From NCBI GenBank assembly GCA_022563255.1, contig JADFNS010000021.1, positions 1-56,400 on the forward strand: a stretch of DNA of 56,400 nucleotides. Direction: 5' to 3'. The notes beneath the pieces were generated by a model, which saw only the letters and a list, made by a program, of their open reading frames with translations, was not told the DNA's origin and did no database searches. Shown in pieces: positions 7,229 to 15,173 of the stretch (positions within the stretch are counted from its first letter, which is position 1; each line of letters opens with the position of its first letter). The position numbers and the translations under genes were made by a program. Source of the DNA: Pseudomonadota bacterium (GTDB lineage: Bacteria > Pseudomonadota > Gammaproteobacteria > Steroidobacterales > Woeseiaceae).

Positions 7229-8371
7229 TTATTTCATTTCCATATTTGCAAGCTTGTTGCGGATAGACTCATGGAAGTCCCATAATTCGTATTCCTGTGG
7301 AATCAGCGCGCCGGACTGGTGACGCATACTGTGCAGCCCCTGCTGATTCAACTCACACACGTCACCGTCCTGTTGGATTACGAGACGTGTGAGTCCCAGA
7401 ATTGGCTCAAGGATTTGCTTGTCCTCAGCTTCGTAAGAGGAGGGCAATAGCCAGTCAACCGTCAACTCCATAGACTCCGGCCCGGTCGGCATAATGCGCA
7501 CGCTGCGCACGAATTCCGGATGGCCGACCACGTACAAGCTGGAGGCAAACGACGAGAACGTGACGCCCTGGGTACGTTCTTCTTCCGTCGGACCCTGAAT
7601 AATGGGCAACGAAATTTCGCCATTCATGGTCCATGTCTTCGCACCACCACCGACGGCCGCATCGATGGAGTCACCGTCATACTCCGGATCGAAGTCCGGA
7701 AGATCGGCGGCGCTGAGAACGCCCTTTTCGTAAATCGGGGTTACCTTGCACAGCTCCGGGTGAACCCTGGGGCAGTGATAACACTCGGAGTAGTTTTCCC
7801 AGAATATTTTCCAGTTGCACGCAAGAGCGATTTTTTCCTGATGTACTGATCGCATATCTTCAAGTGGCCAGTTTCGCAAGGCGTTGACCTCGTCGCCAAG
7901 GAACTCGTCGAGCTGCAATACAGGGCTATTCGAAAGATTGATGAAGATGAAGCCGCGCCAGATTTCCACATGCGTTGCGTATAAAGAGTAATTTTTCGCA
8001 TCGAAGTCTTCTGTTTCGATGCGACCAGGCGTCCCCACAAGACGGCCGTCCGTAGCGTATGCCCAAGTGTGGTATGGACACACTACGCGGCCATTTCTGA
8101 AGTGTCCCTGATCGTCCCGACACAAGGTCGTGCCACGATGGCGACAGGTGTTGTGGAAAGCGTTTAAGGTCCCGTCGGGCAGTCGGGTTACGACGATGCT
8201 TTGCGTGCCGAGCTTCACCACGAAGTAATCGCCGTCGCGGCGCAGCGCATCCATACGACCCACGCAAATCCAGTCGCGGTACCAGATTGCGTCGAGCTCT
8301 CGCGAATAGTGTTCCTGGTCGTAGTACCAATTAGCCGGCAAAGTTGGTCTGACCTGGTCGAGTGTCCGCAT
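7229..8371 (-). CDS. Rieske-type ring-hydroxylating/N-demethylating oxygenase alpha subunit
   Basis: About 380 residues if started at the internal Met before RTLDQVRPTLP, which has a GGAG site just upstream; an in-frame ATG 18 codons earlier (8425) lies inside the 20-bp repeat and is less likely. The Rieske [2Fe-2S] motif is CRHRGTTLC followed by CPYHTWAY. The catalytic non-haem iron domain has NYSECYHCPRVHPEL, with the bridging acidic residue and two histidines. The family includes choline monooxygenase, glycine betaine monooxygenase GbcA and carnitine oxygenase CntA, which oxidise quaternary amines. No reductase gene is adjacent, so electrons must come from elsewhere. The substrate is probably a methylated amine, by context only. 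It is transcribed away from the YeiH relic. Confidence 0.87.
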   Translation of the reverse strand: MRTLDQVRPTLPANWYYDQEHYSRELDAIWYRDWICVGRMDALRRDGDYFVVKLGTQSIVVTRLPDGTLNAFHNTCRHRGTTLCRDDQGHFRNGRVVCPYHTWAYATDGRLVGTPGRIETEDFDAKNYSLYATHVEIWRGFIFINLSNSPVLQLDEFLGDEVNALRNWPLEDMRSVHQEKIALACNWKIFWENYSECYHCPRVHPELCKVTPIYEKGVLSAADLPDFDPEYDGDSIDAAVGGGAKTWTMNGEISLPIIQGPTEEERTQGVTFSSFASSLYVVGHPEFVRSVRIMPTGPESMELTVDWLLPSSYEAEDKQILEPILGLTRLVIQQDGDVCELNQQGLHSMRHQSGALIPQEYELWDFHESIRNKLANMEMK

Positions 8372-8409
8372 GTTGCGACTCCTGCTGTGGATGGAGACTC
8401 TATCATTGA

Positions 8410-8429
8410 TAATACTGATCAGCATCGTT
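8410..8429 (+). repeat. 20-bp direct repeat, copy 2
   Basis: Exact copy of 6562-6581, lying upstream of the Rieske gene. Read on the plus strand in the matching frame it gives LIILISIVTTRRAI and a stop: a hydrophobic stretch, then basic residues, then termination, like the end of a C-terminal anchor. It may be a relic of a second JDVT-CTERM gene end or a recombination scar. Confidence 0.85.
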
Positions 8430-8494
8430 ACTACAAGGCGGGCTATCTAAGCGCAGCGAAAACGATCCGTAACAACATACACCGAGTTGACTTG

Positions 8495-8728
8495 CTATAG
8501 CGGCCTCGCTATGACGAAGCCAAAAATCAGCGTGACAAACACGTTGCCAACTATCCGTTCGACGGTTTCGAGTCCGAGATCAGAAACCTCACCCCAGGTT
8601 ATCCTCGCACCGAGCAGTGCGACGCCGATGCGCAGAATACATTGCGAACTAAACCGGATCCCCGGCCCTGTTCTGGGGCTTTCGGCCAGGTAGTTAAAAG
8701 CGATGCCTGGCAGGAGCGCGAATAGCAT
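8495..8728 (-). pseudogene. YeiH-family (UPF0324) putative sulfate exporter, truncated relic
   Basis: About 77 codons from ATG 8728. The sequence reads MLFALLPGIAFNYLAESPRT, then SSQCILRIGVALLGARITWG, matching the N-terminal conserved block of the YeiH/UPF0324 membrane family (leucine-rich helix, then LRxGVALLGxRxT). A full protein has about 340 residues and ten or so helices; this ORF stops after VTLIFGFVIARPL. It is thus a 5' fragment or the surviving stub of a deletion. It lies 19 bp beyond the stop of the PfkB-Qng1 fusion gene, in the same direction, at the end of that operon. The junction with the Rieske promoter region and the repeat at 8410 marks a likely rearrangement point. Confidence 0.75.
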
Positions 8729-8747
8729 GGCGGGCCAGCAATCGGGG

Positions 8748-10544
8748 TTAGTAATAGCTCGTTCTGCGCACGGGTTGAAAGAGCTTTTTTCGGTGAGCAC
8801 AAGCGGGGTCGACTGCACACGAATCACAGCGCGGTTCGCTCATTTCGGGGCAGCGCTGGCGAGCCTGGAAAAAGAACCAGTCTACTGCACCCATGCTTTT
8901 GCCCGATTGAGTGACAATTTGTTCGACGGCTGCGTACGTCGCGACTCGTACCGCCCATTCCTCATCCTCGGTTAACAGTTGTCGCTCGATCAGCTTTGCT
9001 GCAAGCCCGGTGTCTGCTACATCGATCAGGCCGATGCGCAGGCAGGAGCGCATCACATGGTAGTCGACCACGGGTGGCACTTCGTTTTCGTCATCGGTCA
9101 TGAACGCTTCCGGTCGTTGTTGCAATATCATGGCCAGTAAACCCGTCTTCTTGCGTAACGGGTCCTCCTTGTATCCGCCGATACCGTCGAGAATCTGAAA
9201 AAGCGTACGCAACGGCGATGCGGATGCCCGGACTTTCTCCAATACGGACTGCGGCGTTAGATTGAGCGCCAGCATGTCGCGACCGTAACGGCGGGCCAGC
9301 GCCAGATGTATGTCGAGGGCCGGCATCGGATCAGTCCCATTCTCAGCTCGTAAGACTGACCTCAGGTCATCCTCAGTGAGTTCAGCCTGGCCGACTGGTG
9401 TGAGCATCTGCGGGTCATGTTGCAGCCAACGCAGGTAGGCGCGAAACAAGTAAAAAGCGCCCTTGCGCTCCTCTCCGTCAATGGTTGCCACGAGTGGACG
9501 TTCGTATCGACCGGACGCCGTTGTCCAGAATCCAAACTGCTGCAGGGCGGCCGCGAAAAAGTAGTCAAGCGTTGCAGGATGATCCGGCGCGGGCAAATCG
9601 GAACCGGTGAACGCAAATGGCTTGATGTCCGGCATGCCTGCGATCAGTTTTGCGATATTACTGATGTTTTCAGGGTTCACTATCACTCGATCATCCGGTG
9701 CTGTTTCTGGCGGCGGCGCTGCAAGCAAGAGTGCAGCCGGTCCGATAGCGGACGTCATTTGTGCGGCAAGTGGCATTGCGTGGCGTGCCGCCATGACCGG
9801 GTGCTGTCCGCTTGCCAGTCCGACTAGCGTAGCGCCGCAAAAGGAATCTCCCGCCCCAGTGGGATCGATAACATCCGCCGCAACGCCGGTCAGATGTGTG
9901 GCGACTTGGCCCTGAACGACGGTTGCGCCGTCGCGGCCCTGCGTGACGAAAATTGTTTGCCCGGGTCTGGAGTTTACTGCCGCCATCGATCCAAAGAGAC
10001 GCACGGCCTCATCTTCGTTCATAAAGACCAGGTCGGAGCCCAGCAATACTTCGGCGGCATCGTCGGGTTGCTCTTTGATGAGGTCCAGTGCGGTTCCAGC
10101 GGACATTCGTCGTGCACCGCGCTCCCGACAGGCGAGCATGAACTTGTGCTGTCGTCGCAAGTTGCCAAGTGGCACAAGGTGTACGCAATCAAATCCGGAG
10201 AGATCGTGTGGTAAGTCTTCTGGCGAAAGCGACTCCTCTGCACCAAAATACGATTGCACGTAATTCGCTTTGTTGTCTTTGTAGGTTATTTCAAAACGCG
10301 GCAGTTCTTCTTCTTTTATCGACGGACCCAACCACTCGAGATTCACGGCAATATTCTGTAACGCATCGGGCATGGGATGGGGTCGCGGTGAAAACAGAGT
10401 TACCGATGCGCCACTGCGATGTGCGGCCATTGCCGTGTACATGCCGGCGCCACCGGCGACCAATCCGTCTGCTCCGTCCAGTGTATCCAGGGACGCACCG
10501 CCAATTATAAGTATTCGGGTCTCAGTCACATTTTTCGCTAGCAC
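8748..10544 (-). CDS. PfkB-family (nucleoside) kinase fused to Qng1-like Fe-S N-glycosylase domain
   Basis: 598 residues, two domains. Residues about 10-290 are a ribokinase/PfkB fold: LIIGGASLDTLDG, VAGGAGMYTAMAAHRSGA, and the catalytic anion-hole motif DPTGAGDSFCGA (227-238). Residues about 295-598 resemble the Qng1/DUF2419 queuosine-5'-phosphate glycosylase family: LDYFFAAALQQFGFW, LTEDDLRSVLRAENGTDPMP, DGIGGYKEDPLRKKTGLLAM and VVDYHVMRSCLRIGLI. I judged this by remembered resemblance to eukaryotic Qng1, not by a search. The last 40 residues carry C565, C573, C576 and C582 (Cx7Cx2Cx5C), close to the endonuclease III Fe-S loop. The combined activity would be phosphorylation of a (modified) nucleoside, then release of its base. 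It lies 40 bp after the aldehyde dehydrogenase, in its operon. Queuosine is the leading but unproven substrate. Confidence 0.75.
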   Translation of the reverse strand: MLAKNVTETRILIIGGASLDTLDGADGLVAGGAGMYTAMAAHRSGASVTLFSPRPHPMPDALQNIAVNLEWLGPSIKEEELPRFEITYKDNKANYVQSYFGAEESLSPEDLPHDLSGFDCVHLVPLGNLRRQHKFMLACRERGARRMSAGTALDLIKEQPDDAAEVLLGSDLVFMNEDEAVRLFGSMAAVNSRPGQTIFVTQGRDGATVVQGQVATHLTGVAADVIDPTGAGDSFCGATLVGLASGQHPVMAARHAMPLAAQMTSAIGPAALLLAAPPPETAPDDRVIVNPENISNIAKLIAGMPDIKPFAFTGSDLPAPDHPATLDYFFAAALQQFGFWTTASGRYERPLVATIDGEERKGAFYLFRAYLRWLQHDPQMLTPVGQAELTEDDLRSVLRAENGTDPMPALDIHLALARRYGRDMLALNLTPQSVLEKVRASASPLRTLFQILDGIGGYKEDPLRKKTGLLAMILQQRPEAFMTDDENEVPPVVDYHVMRSCLRIGLIDVADTGLAAKLIERQLLTEDEEWAVRVATYAAVEQIVTQSGKSMGAVDWFFFQARQRCPEMSEPRCDSCAVDPACAHRKKLFQPVRRTSYY

Positions 10545-10584
10545 GAGTTGTCGGTCGCGACGGTTCCTGCGCCGTCGGCAATGA

Positions 10585-12012
10585 TCAAGGTAGTGCTCTG
10601 ACGACCATCATCTTGTCAATCTGCATGTCTTCCATGGTATAGGGAATGCCACCGACACCAAGGCCGGATTCGCGCAGCCCGGCAAACGGCATGACGTCGT
10701 CGCGGAACGCGGAATGGTCATTGATCATGATTGCCGATGCGTCCAGATCACAGTACAAGCGGTTGGCGATGGTGATGTCGTCACAGAAAACAGCGGCCTG
10801 AAACGCAACGGGCAGGGAGTTTGCTTGTGCCACAGCGTCATCGATTTCGTCATAGCCGTACACACACACGACCGGACCAAAAATCTCCGCTGTACTGACT
10901 GTTGCGTCGGTCGGCGGGTTGAGCAGTACGGTCGGGGCGTAACAGCTGTCCGATATTTTCTTGCCGCCGCACAATAGTTTTGCACCGCTTGCAACAGCGT
11001 CGGCCACCCACTCGGCGACTCGATCAACCTCCGCGTGGCGAATCAACGGCCCTACCTCGGTCGCGGCATCTTCGGGCGCGCCGACGACGAGCTTTTCGGC
11101 GATGTTGGCAAGTGCTTGTGCGAACTCATCCGCTTTACCGGTGGGAACGAATACTCTTTGTACCGATACGCAAACCTGGCCCGCGTGATAAAAGCCGCCC
11201 TTTGCGATGGAGATCAGTGCAGCGTCGTTGTCGAACGGTTCCGCCAGGATAACCGGCGCTACGCCACCGTGTTCGAGTGCGCAACGTGCGCCGCGTGCGA
11301 GCTTCGACCGCAACATCCAGCCGACTTTTGCGCTGCCGATGAAGCTGAAAAAACCGACTCTCGAATCGGTCACCAGTTTTTCAGCTGTCTCCCGATCGCT
11401 CGCCACGAGCACCTGGCAGCAGGCGTCAGGCAAGCCGGCCTCTCGCAATATCTGCACGAACCGAATACACGACAACGGCGTATCTGCCGCAGGCTTCACG
11501 ATCACCGGGCAACCGGTCGCGACTGCCGGGCCAACCTGATGCACTATGAGATTCAAAGGATGATTAAATGCGCTGACCGCGACAACGACGCCGATCGGTT
11601 CCTTTTGCGTGAACGCGGTGCGGCCCATCGTCGCCTTTGTCGTACCGAGCGGAATGACCGAGCCGGCATGTGCGCGCAGGTTTTCCACACACAGGTGCAC
11701 GCCGTCAATCGCGCGAATAACTTCAACTTTCGAGTCTTGATACGGTTTGCCGCCCTCGCTTGCGGCGAGCAAGGTGAGATCCTCAACCTGTGTGCTCATA
11801 ATCTCGGCGGTCTTGTTGAGAATCTCGATCCGCTCAGGAACTGACATCCAGCTCTTGCGATCGCGAAAGAGCTTGTACGCGACGCTCAAAGCATCTTCAA
11901 CATGCTGCGGCCCGCAGGTTGGGACGCTGTCCAGTTCGCGACCGTCAAAGGGTGACGTCACGCTGAGCACGCCAGCTGCCTTGCGTTTACTGACGATCAT
12001 CAGATCGTGCAC
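10585..12012 (-). CDS. NAD(P)-dependent aldehyde dehydrogenase
   Basis: 475 residues, full length for the ALDH superfamily. Cofactor and active-site motifs are VVAVSAFNHPLNL (residues about 143-155), KPAADTPLS, FIGSAKVGWMLR, LEHGG (the general-base glutamate region) and GQVCVSVQRVFVP with the catalytic cysteine. The C-terminal AEIFGPVVCVYGYD block is also present. It resembles the phosphonoacetaldehyde, sulfoacetaldehyde and lactaldehyde dehydrogenase branch more than the betaine-aldehyde branch; this is an impression from motifs. Its start overlaps the end of the upstream TPP-enzyme gene by 13 bp, so the two are translationally coupled, and the PfkB-Qng1 fusion follows 40 bp later. The aldehyde substrate is unknown. 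Confidence 0.88.
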   Translation of the reverse strand: MHDLMIVSKRKAAGVLSVTSPFDGRELDSVPTCGPQHVEDALSVAYKLFRDRKSWMSVPERIEILNKTAEIMSTQVEDLTLLAASEGGKPYQDSKVEVIRAIDGVHLCVENLRAHAGSVIPLGTTKATMGRTAFTQKEPIGVVVAVSAFNHPLNLIVHQVGPAVATGCPVIVKPAADTPLSCIRFVQILREAGLPDACCQVLVASDRETAEKLVTDSRVGFFSFIGSAKVGWMLRSKLARGARCALEHGGVAPVILAEPFDNDAALISIAKGGFYHAGQVCVSVQRVFVPTGKADEFAQALANIAEKLVVGAPEDAATEVGPLIRHAEVDRVAEWVADAVASGAKLLCGGKKISDSCYAPTVLLNPPTDATVSTAEIFGPVVCVYGYDEIDDAVAQANSLPVAFQAAVFCDDITIANRLYCDLDASAIMINDHSAFRDDVMPFAGLRESGLGVGGIPYTMEDMQIDKMMVVRALP

Positions 12013-13652
12013 GTGATTTCTCCCAGTTTTTTCGTCAGTAACTGGTTTTCGCGATAGTCGATCGGGATCACGACGAGGCTTGGGCCCTGCTCCTGAAACG
12101 CGGCTTCGAGTTCGCCCTCAAGGTCCGCCGAGTTGTGAACGTAGTGGCCATGCCAGTCGAAAGCCTTCGCGAGGCCCAGCCAGTCCGGATTGCCGAAAGC
12201 GAGGTCGGTGTGGTGGCCGAAGTGACTTTCCTGTTTCCAGGCGATCAGGCCGTATTCATTGTCTTCCCAGACCATCACGACAATATTGCTCTTCAGCCTG
12301 GTCGCCGTCTCCATTTCCTGCACGTTCATCAGGAATCCGGCGTCGCCGCAGATAGCGATAATGCGCCGCTCCGGGAGAACGATGCTCGCGCCGATTGCAC
12401 CCGGCAGTGCAAATCCCATCGAGCAGAAGCCGTTGGGAATCAGGCAGGTGTTTGGCTCATGACATTGGTAGTGCCTGGCGACCCACATTTTGTGCGCTCC
12501 AACATCCGACAACAACACATCCTGTGGCCCCATGACCTGCCGCACATCCCAGAGCGCTTTTTGTGGCCGAATTGTTCCCTCGGTTTCGTCGTCTTTGTAT
12601 TCGGCAAAATCCTCCGCCATCGCCGCGCGGACTTCGTGTTGCAGGCCAAAATCGAACTCCGGCAAGCCGTGTTCATCGATCCGCTCATTCAGCATCCACA
12701 GTGCGTGGGCAAGATCGCCGATAACTTCGGTTTCCGGATGGTAGTGCTCGTCGATTTCTGCTGGCAGAAAGTCTGCGTGCAAAATTCGCTTGTCGCGATT
12801 TGCGTTCCACAGTTGCGGATGATACTCAACCATGTCGAAGCCGAGTGTGATGACGAGATCCGCGTCGTCGATCGCCTGCGATACCCGGTCCTTGCTGCCC
12901 AGACCGACCGTGTACAAACAGTAATCCGCATCCATGTCGACGGAACCCTTCGCCATGAAGGTGCTGATGACGCCGATGCCGGTTTTCTCCGCCAGCAGCC
13001 GCAACTGTTTGCTGGCGCGGCGGCGAATGCAGCCATTGCCGGCAATGATCACCGGGCGTTTTGCCGACTTGAGCATCTCGAATGCCTGATCGACGATCTT
13101 GTCGTCGGGCACCGGGCGTCGGAAACGCCGCGGCGTCATGGGCTTGCCGGATACACTCATACTGGCAATATCTTCGGGCAGCTCGAGATGCACGGCGCCT
13201 GGTTTTTCTGTCCGGGCAAGCCGTACGGCTTTGCGAACAATTTCGGGAATGGTTTCTGGATTGAGGATCGTCGTAGCCCATTTCGTGACCGGTTTGAACA
13301 TGCTGACCACATCCATTATCTGGTGCGATTCCTTGTGCAGGCGATCGGTGGACCCCTGCCCCGTAAGCACGAGCATCGGCGCGCGATCCATATTGGAGTC
13401 CGCGACGCCCGTAATCAGGTTGGTGGCGCCGGGCCCCAGCGTTCCCAGTGCGCCGGCCGGATTGCCAGTCAGCCGGCCATAGATCTCGGCCATAAAGGCG
13501 GCGCCTTGTTCATGGCGGGTCAGGATGAACCGGATTTTTTTCGATGGCTCCAGGGCCATCATGAAGTCGGCATTTTCTTCGCCAGGCACGCCGAAAATGT
13601 ATTCGATGCCTTCTGCCTCAAGGCAGCGTACTAGCAATTCTGCAGCATTCAT
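12000..13652 (-). CDS. Thiamine-diphosphate enzyme, catabolic acetolactate synthase-like
   Basis: 550 residues with the three-domain layout of the POX/ALS family. The N-terminal domain has FGVPGEENADFM and the catalytic glutamate in TRHEQGAAFMAEIYGR. The central domain has VIIAGNGCIRRR. The C-terminal TPP motif is ICGDAGFLMNVQEMETA, followed by VMVWEDNEYGLI. The length and the HLELPEDIA motif match AlsS-type acetolactate synthases, which need no regulatory subunit; none is encoded nearby. Other decarboxylases or carboligases of the family cannot be excluded, such as sulfoacetaldehyde acetyltransferase (which is longer) or a glyoxylate-like carboligase. It heads a leftward operon with the aldehyde dehydrogenase and the kinase fusion. 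The 138-bp gap to the divergent amidohydrolase (13653-13790) must hold both promoters. Confidence 0.85.
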   Translation of the reverse strand: MNAAELLVRCLEAEGIEYIFGVPGEENADFMMALEPSKKIRFILTRHEQGAAFMAEIYGRLTGNPAGALGTLGPGATNLITGVADSNMDRAPMLVLTGQGSTDRLHKESHQIMDVVSMFKPVTKWATTILNPETIPEIVRKAVRLARTEKPGAVHLELPEDIASMSVSGKPMTPRRFRRPVPDDKIVDQAFEMLKSAKRPVIIAGNGCIRRRASKQLRLLAEKTGIGVISTFMAKGSVDMDADYCLYTVGLGSKDRVSQAIDDADLVITLGFDMVEYHPQLWNANRDKRILHADFLPAEIDEHYHPETEVIGDLAHALWMLNERIDEHGLPEFDFGLQHEVRAAMAEDFAEYKDDETEGTIRPQKALWDVRQVMGPQDVLLSDVGAHKMWVARHYQCHEPNTCLIPNGFCSMGFALPGAIGASIVLPERRIIAICGDAGFLMNVQEMETATRLKSNIVVMVWEDNEYGLIAWKQESHFGHHTDLAFGNPDWLGLAKAFDWHGHYVHNSADLEGELEAAFQEQGPSLVVIPIDYRENQLLTKKLGEITCTI

Positions 13653-13790
13653 CTGAATTCCCCATGCGCGCTGGCGCGGTAGGCACTGTGTTACTACACG
13701 TTACTGAAAGACGGGCAAGAATGGGGAAATATTTCGGGGATAGCTGTAACAATTGAGTTATGGTCGGTTTCCCATGTGGTGGAGGTCGTC

Positions 13791-15170
13791 ATGAGTGGTA
13801 TTCGGCTGGTTTCGATAGCCCTGATTGTGGCTGCATCGCTGTTGGCAAACGTCACCGCTCACGCGGCTCAGAAAAAGGCGCTGGTTGGTGGCCGATTGAT
13901 CGATGGCTTGCTCGGGCCACCGATCGCGAACAGCGTGATTCTGATCGACGGCGAGACCATTGTGGCGGTTGGAACCACGAAGACGCTCGACGTACCTTCC
14001 GACTATGAAGTGATATCCACGGAGGGCATGTCGGTTCTTCCCGGCTTGTGGGATATGCACGTGCATCTCATGATCAATGGCCACTCCGACTACGATCACT
14101 GGGATAAAACTTACGCGGGCCGATTCGCGACTGAAATCATGCCCGCGTCTGCGGAACAATTGCTGCTTGCCGGCGTCACGACGGCCAGAGATCTCGGCGC
14201 GCCACTCGAAGATTCACTGACGGTTCGTGAAGGTATCGAGAGCGGCAGAATACCGGGACCGCGGCTGTTCATCTCGGGACCCTTCATTCAGCACGAAGTT
14301 GATCCGGGTACCGAGGCATTTCGCTGGGCGGTTCACGGTGTCCGCGATGCTCGGAACAAGGTCAGGATGCTGGCAGAGGCCGGCGTCGACGTCATAAAGC
14401 TGATCGACCAGGACGAAATGACTTTCGACGAGGCGCAAGCCGTCGTCGACGAGGCTCACAAGCACGGGCTTCCCGTGGTTGCGCACTCGCACCGGCCTGA
14501 CGAGATTCGCCGCGGGCTCCGCATTGGCGTCGATAATTTTGAACACACCGGTCTGGCCGCGGCGCCGGGATACCCGGAAGACATCATGGAGCTGCTAAGA
14601 GAGCGTACTGCGACCGGACGGATTCGTGGCGGACCGCTGTACTGGACGCCGACCGTCGAGGGCTTGTGGAATTACGATCAGGTCATAGCGAACCCCGAGC
14701 ATCTCGATAACGACTGCTGGCATCGAGGACTTGAGCCGGACACGATCGCGGACATCAAGCAGTCGATCGAGAGCCCGAAAGAGCTGCTGTATTTCGACCT
14801 GACGCCAAAGCGCAAGCCGACATTGATCAACAAGGTGACTCAGCTGCGCGAAGCGGGCGTGGTTCTGCTGATCGGAACCGATAGCGGTATTCCGATGAAA
14901 TTCCATTGCCAGTCAACGTGGAACGAACTGGAAGTCTGGGTTAACGTCATGGATATTCCGGCCATGGAAGCCATCCGTGCAGCCACCTATTGGCCGGCCA
15001 AGATGATGAAGGTGTCCGACAGGTGGGGCACGGTGACCGCCGGAAAGTACGCCGACATCATTGCCGTGCGCGGCGATGTCCTGAAATACATCAACCTGCT
15101 GCAGCGAGTCGACTTCGTGATGAAGGGTGGCGTCGTCTACAAACAGGACGGACGGGCAGTCGAACGCTAG
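13791..15170 (+). CDS. Exported amidohydrolase (imidazolonepropionase/prolidase-like subfamily)
   Basis: 459 residues from the ATG at 13791, chosen because GGTGGAGG precedes it; an in-frame ATG-less extension to 13776 is less likely. A signal peptide (core LVSIALIVAASLLANVTAHA) directs export. Metal-site motifs of the amidohydrolase superfamily are WDMHVHLM, DVIKLID (candidate carbamylated lysine), VAHSHRP, NFEHTG and LIGTDSG. The C-terminal small domain with GKYADIIAVRGD returns to the beta-sandwich. Such secreted enzymes typically hydrolyse dipeptides or cyclic amides. It resembles the lipoprotein amidohydrolase at 51201-52510 in layout. It stands alone between a divergent operon and a convergent hydrolase gene. 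The substrate is unknown. Confidence 0.87.
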   Translation: MSGIRLVSIALIVAASLLANVTAHAAQKKALVGGRLIDGLLGPPIANSVILIDGETIVAVGTTKTLDVPSDYEVISTEGMSVLPGLWDMHVHLMINGHSDYDHWDKTYAGRFATEIMPASAEQLLLAGVTTARDLGAPLEDSLTVREGIESGRIPGPRLFISGPFIQHEVDPGTEAFRWAVHGVRDARNKVRMLAEAGVDVIKLIDQDEMTFDEAQAVVDEAHKHGLPVVAHSHRPDEIRRGLRIGVDNFEHTGLAAAPGYPEDIMELLRERTATGRIRGGPLYWTPTVEGLWNYDQVIANPEHLDNDCWHRGLEPDTIADIKQSIESPKELLYFDLTPKRKPTLINKVTQLREAGVVLLIGTDSGIPMKFHCQSTWNELEVWVNVMDIPAMEAIRAATYWPAKMMKVSDRWGTVTAGKYADIIAVRGDVLKYINLLQRVDFVMKGGVVYKQDGRAVER

Positions 15171-15173
15171 ACC

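Noticed and set aside
7072..7266. 64-codon frame after mrtJ
   Set aside because: No recognisable features; it overlaps the end of the Rieske gene antisense.
11035..11844. 269-codon frame on the plus strand
   Set aside because: Antisense shadow of the aldehyde dehydrogenase.
12135..13634. 499-codon open frame on the plus strand
   Set aside because: It is antisense to the acetolactate-synthase-like gene, has no family resemblance and an atypical composition.
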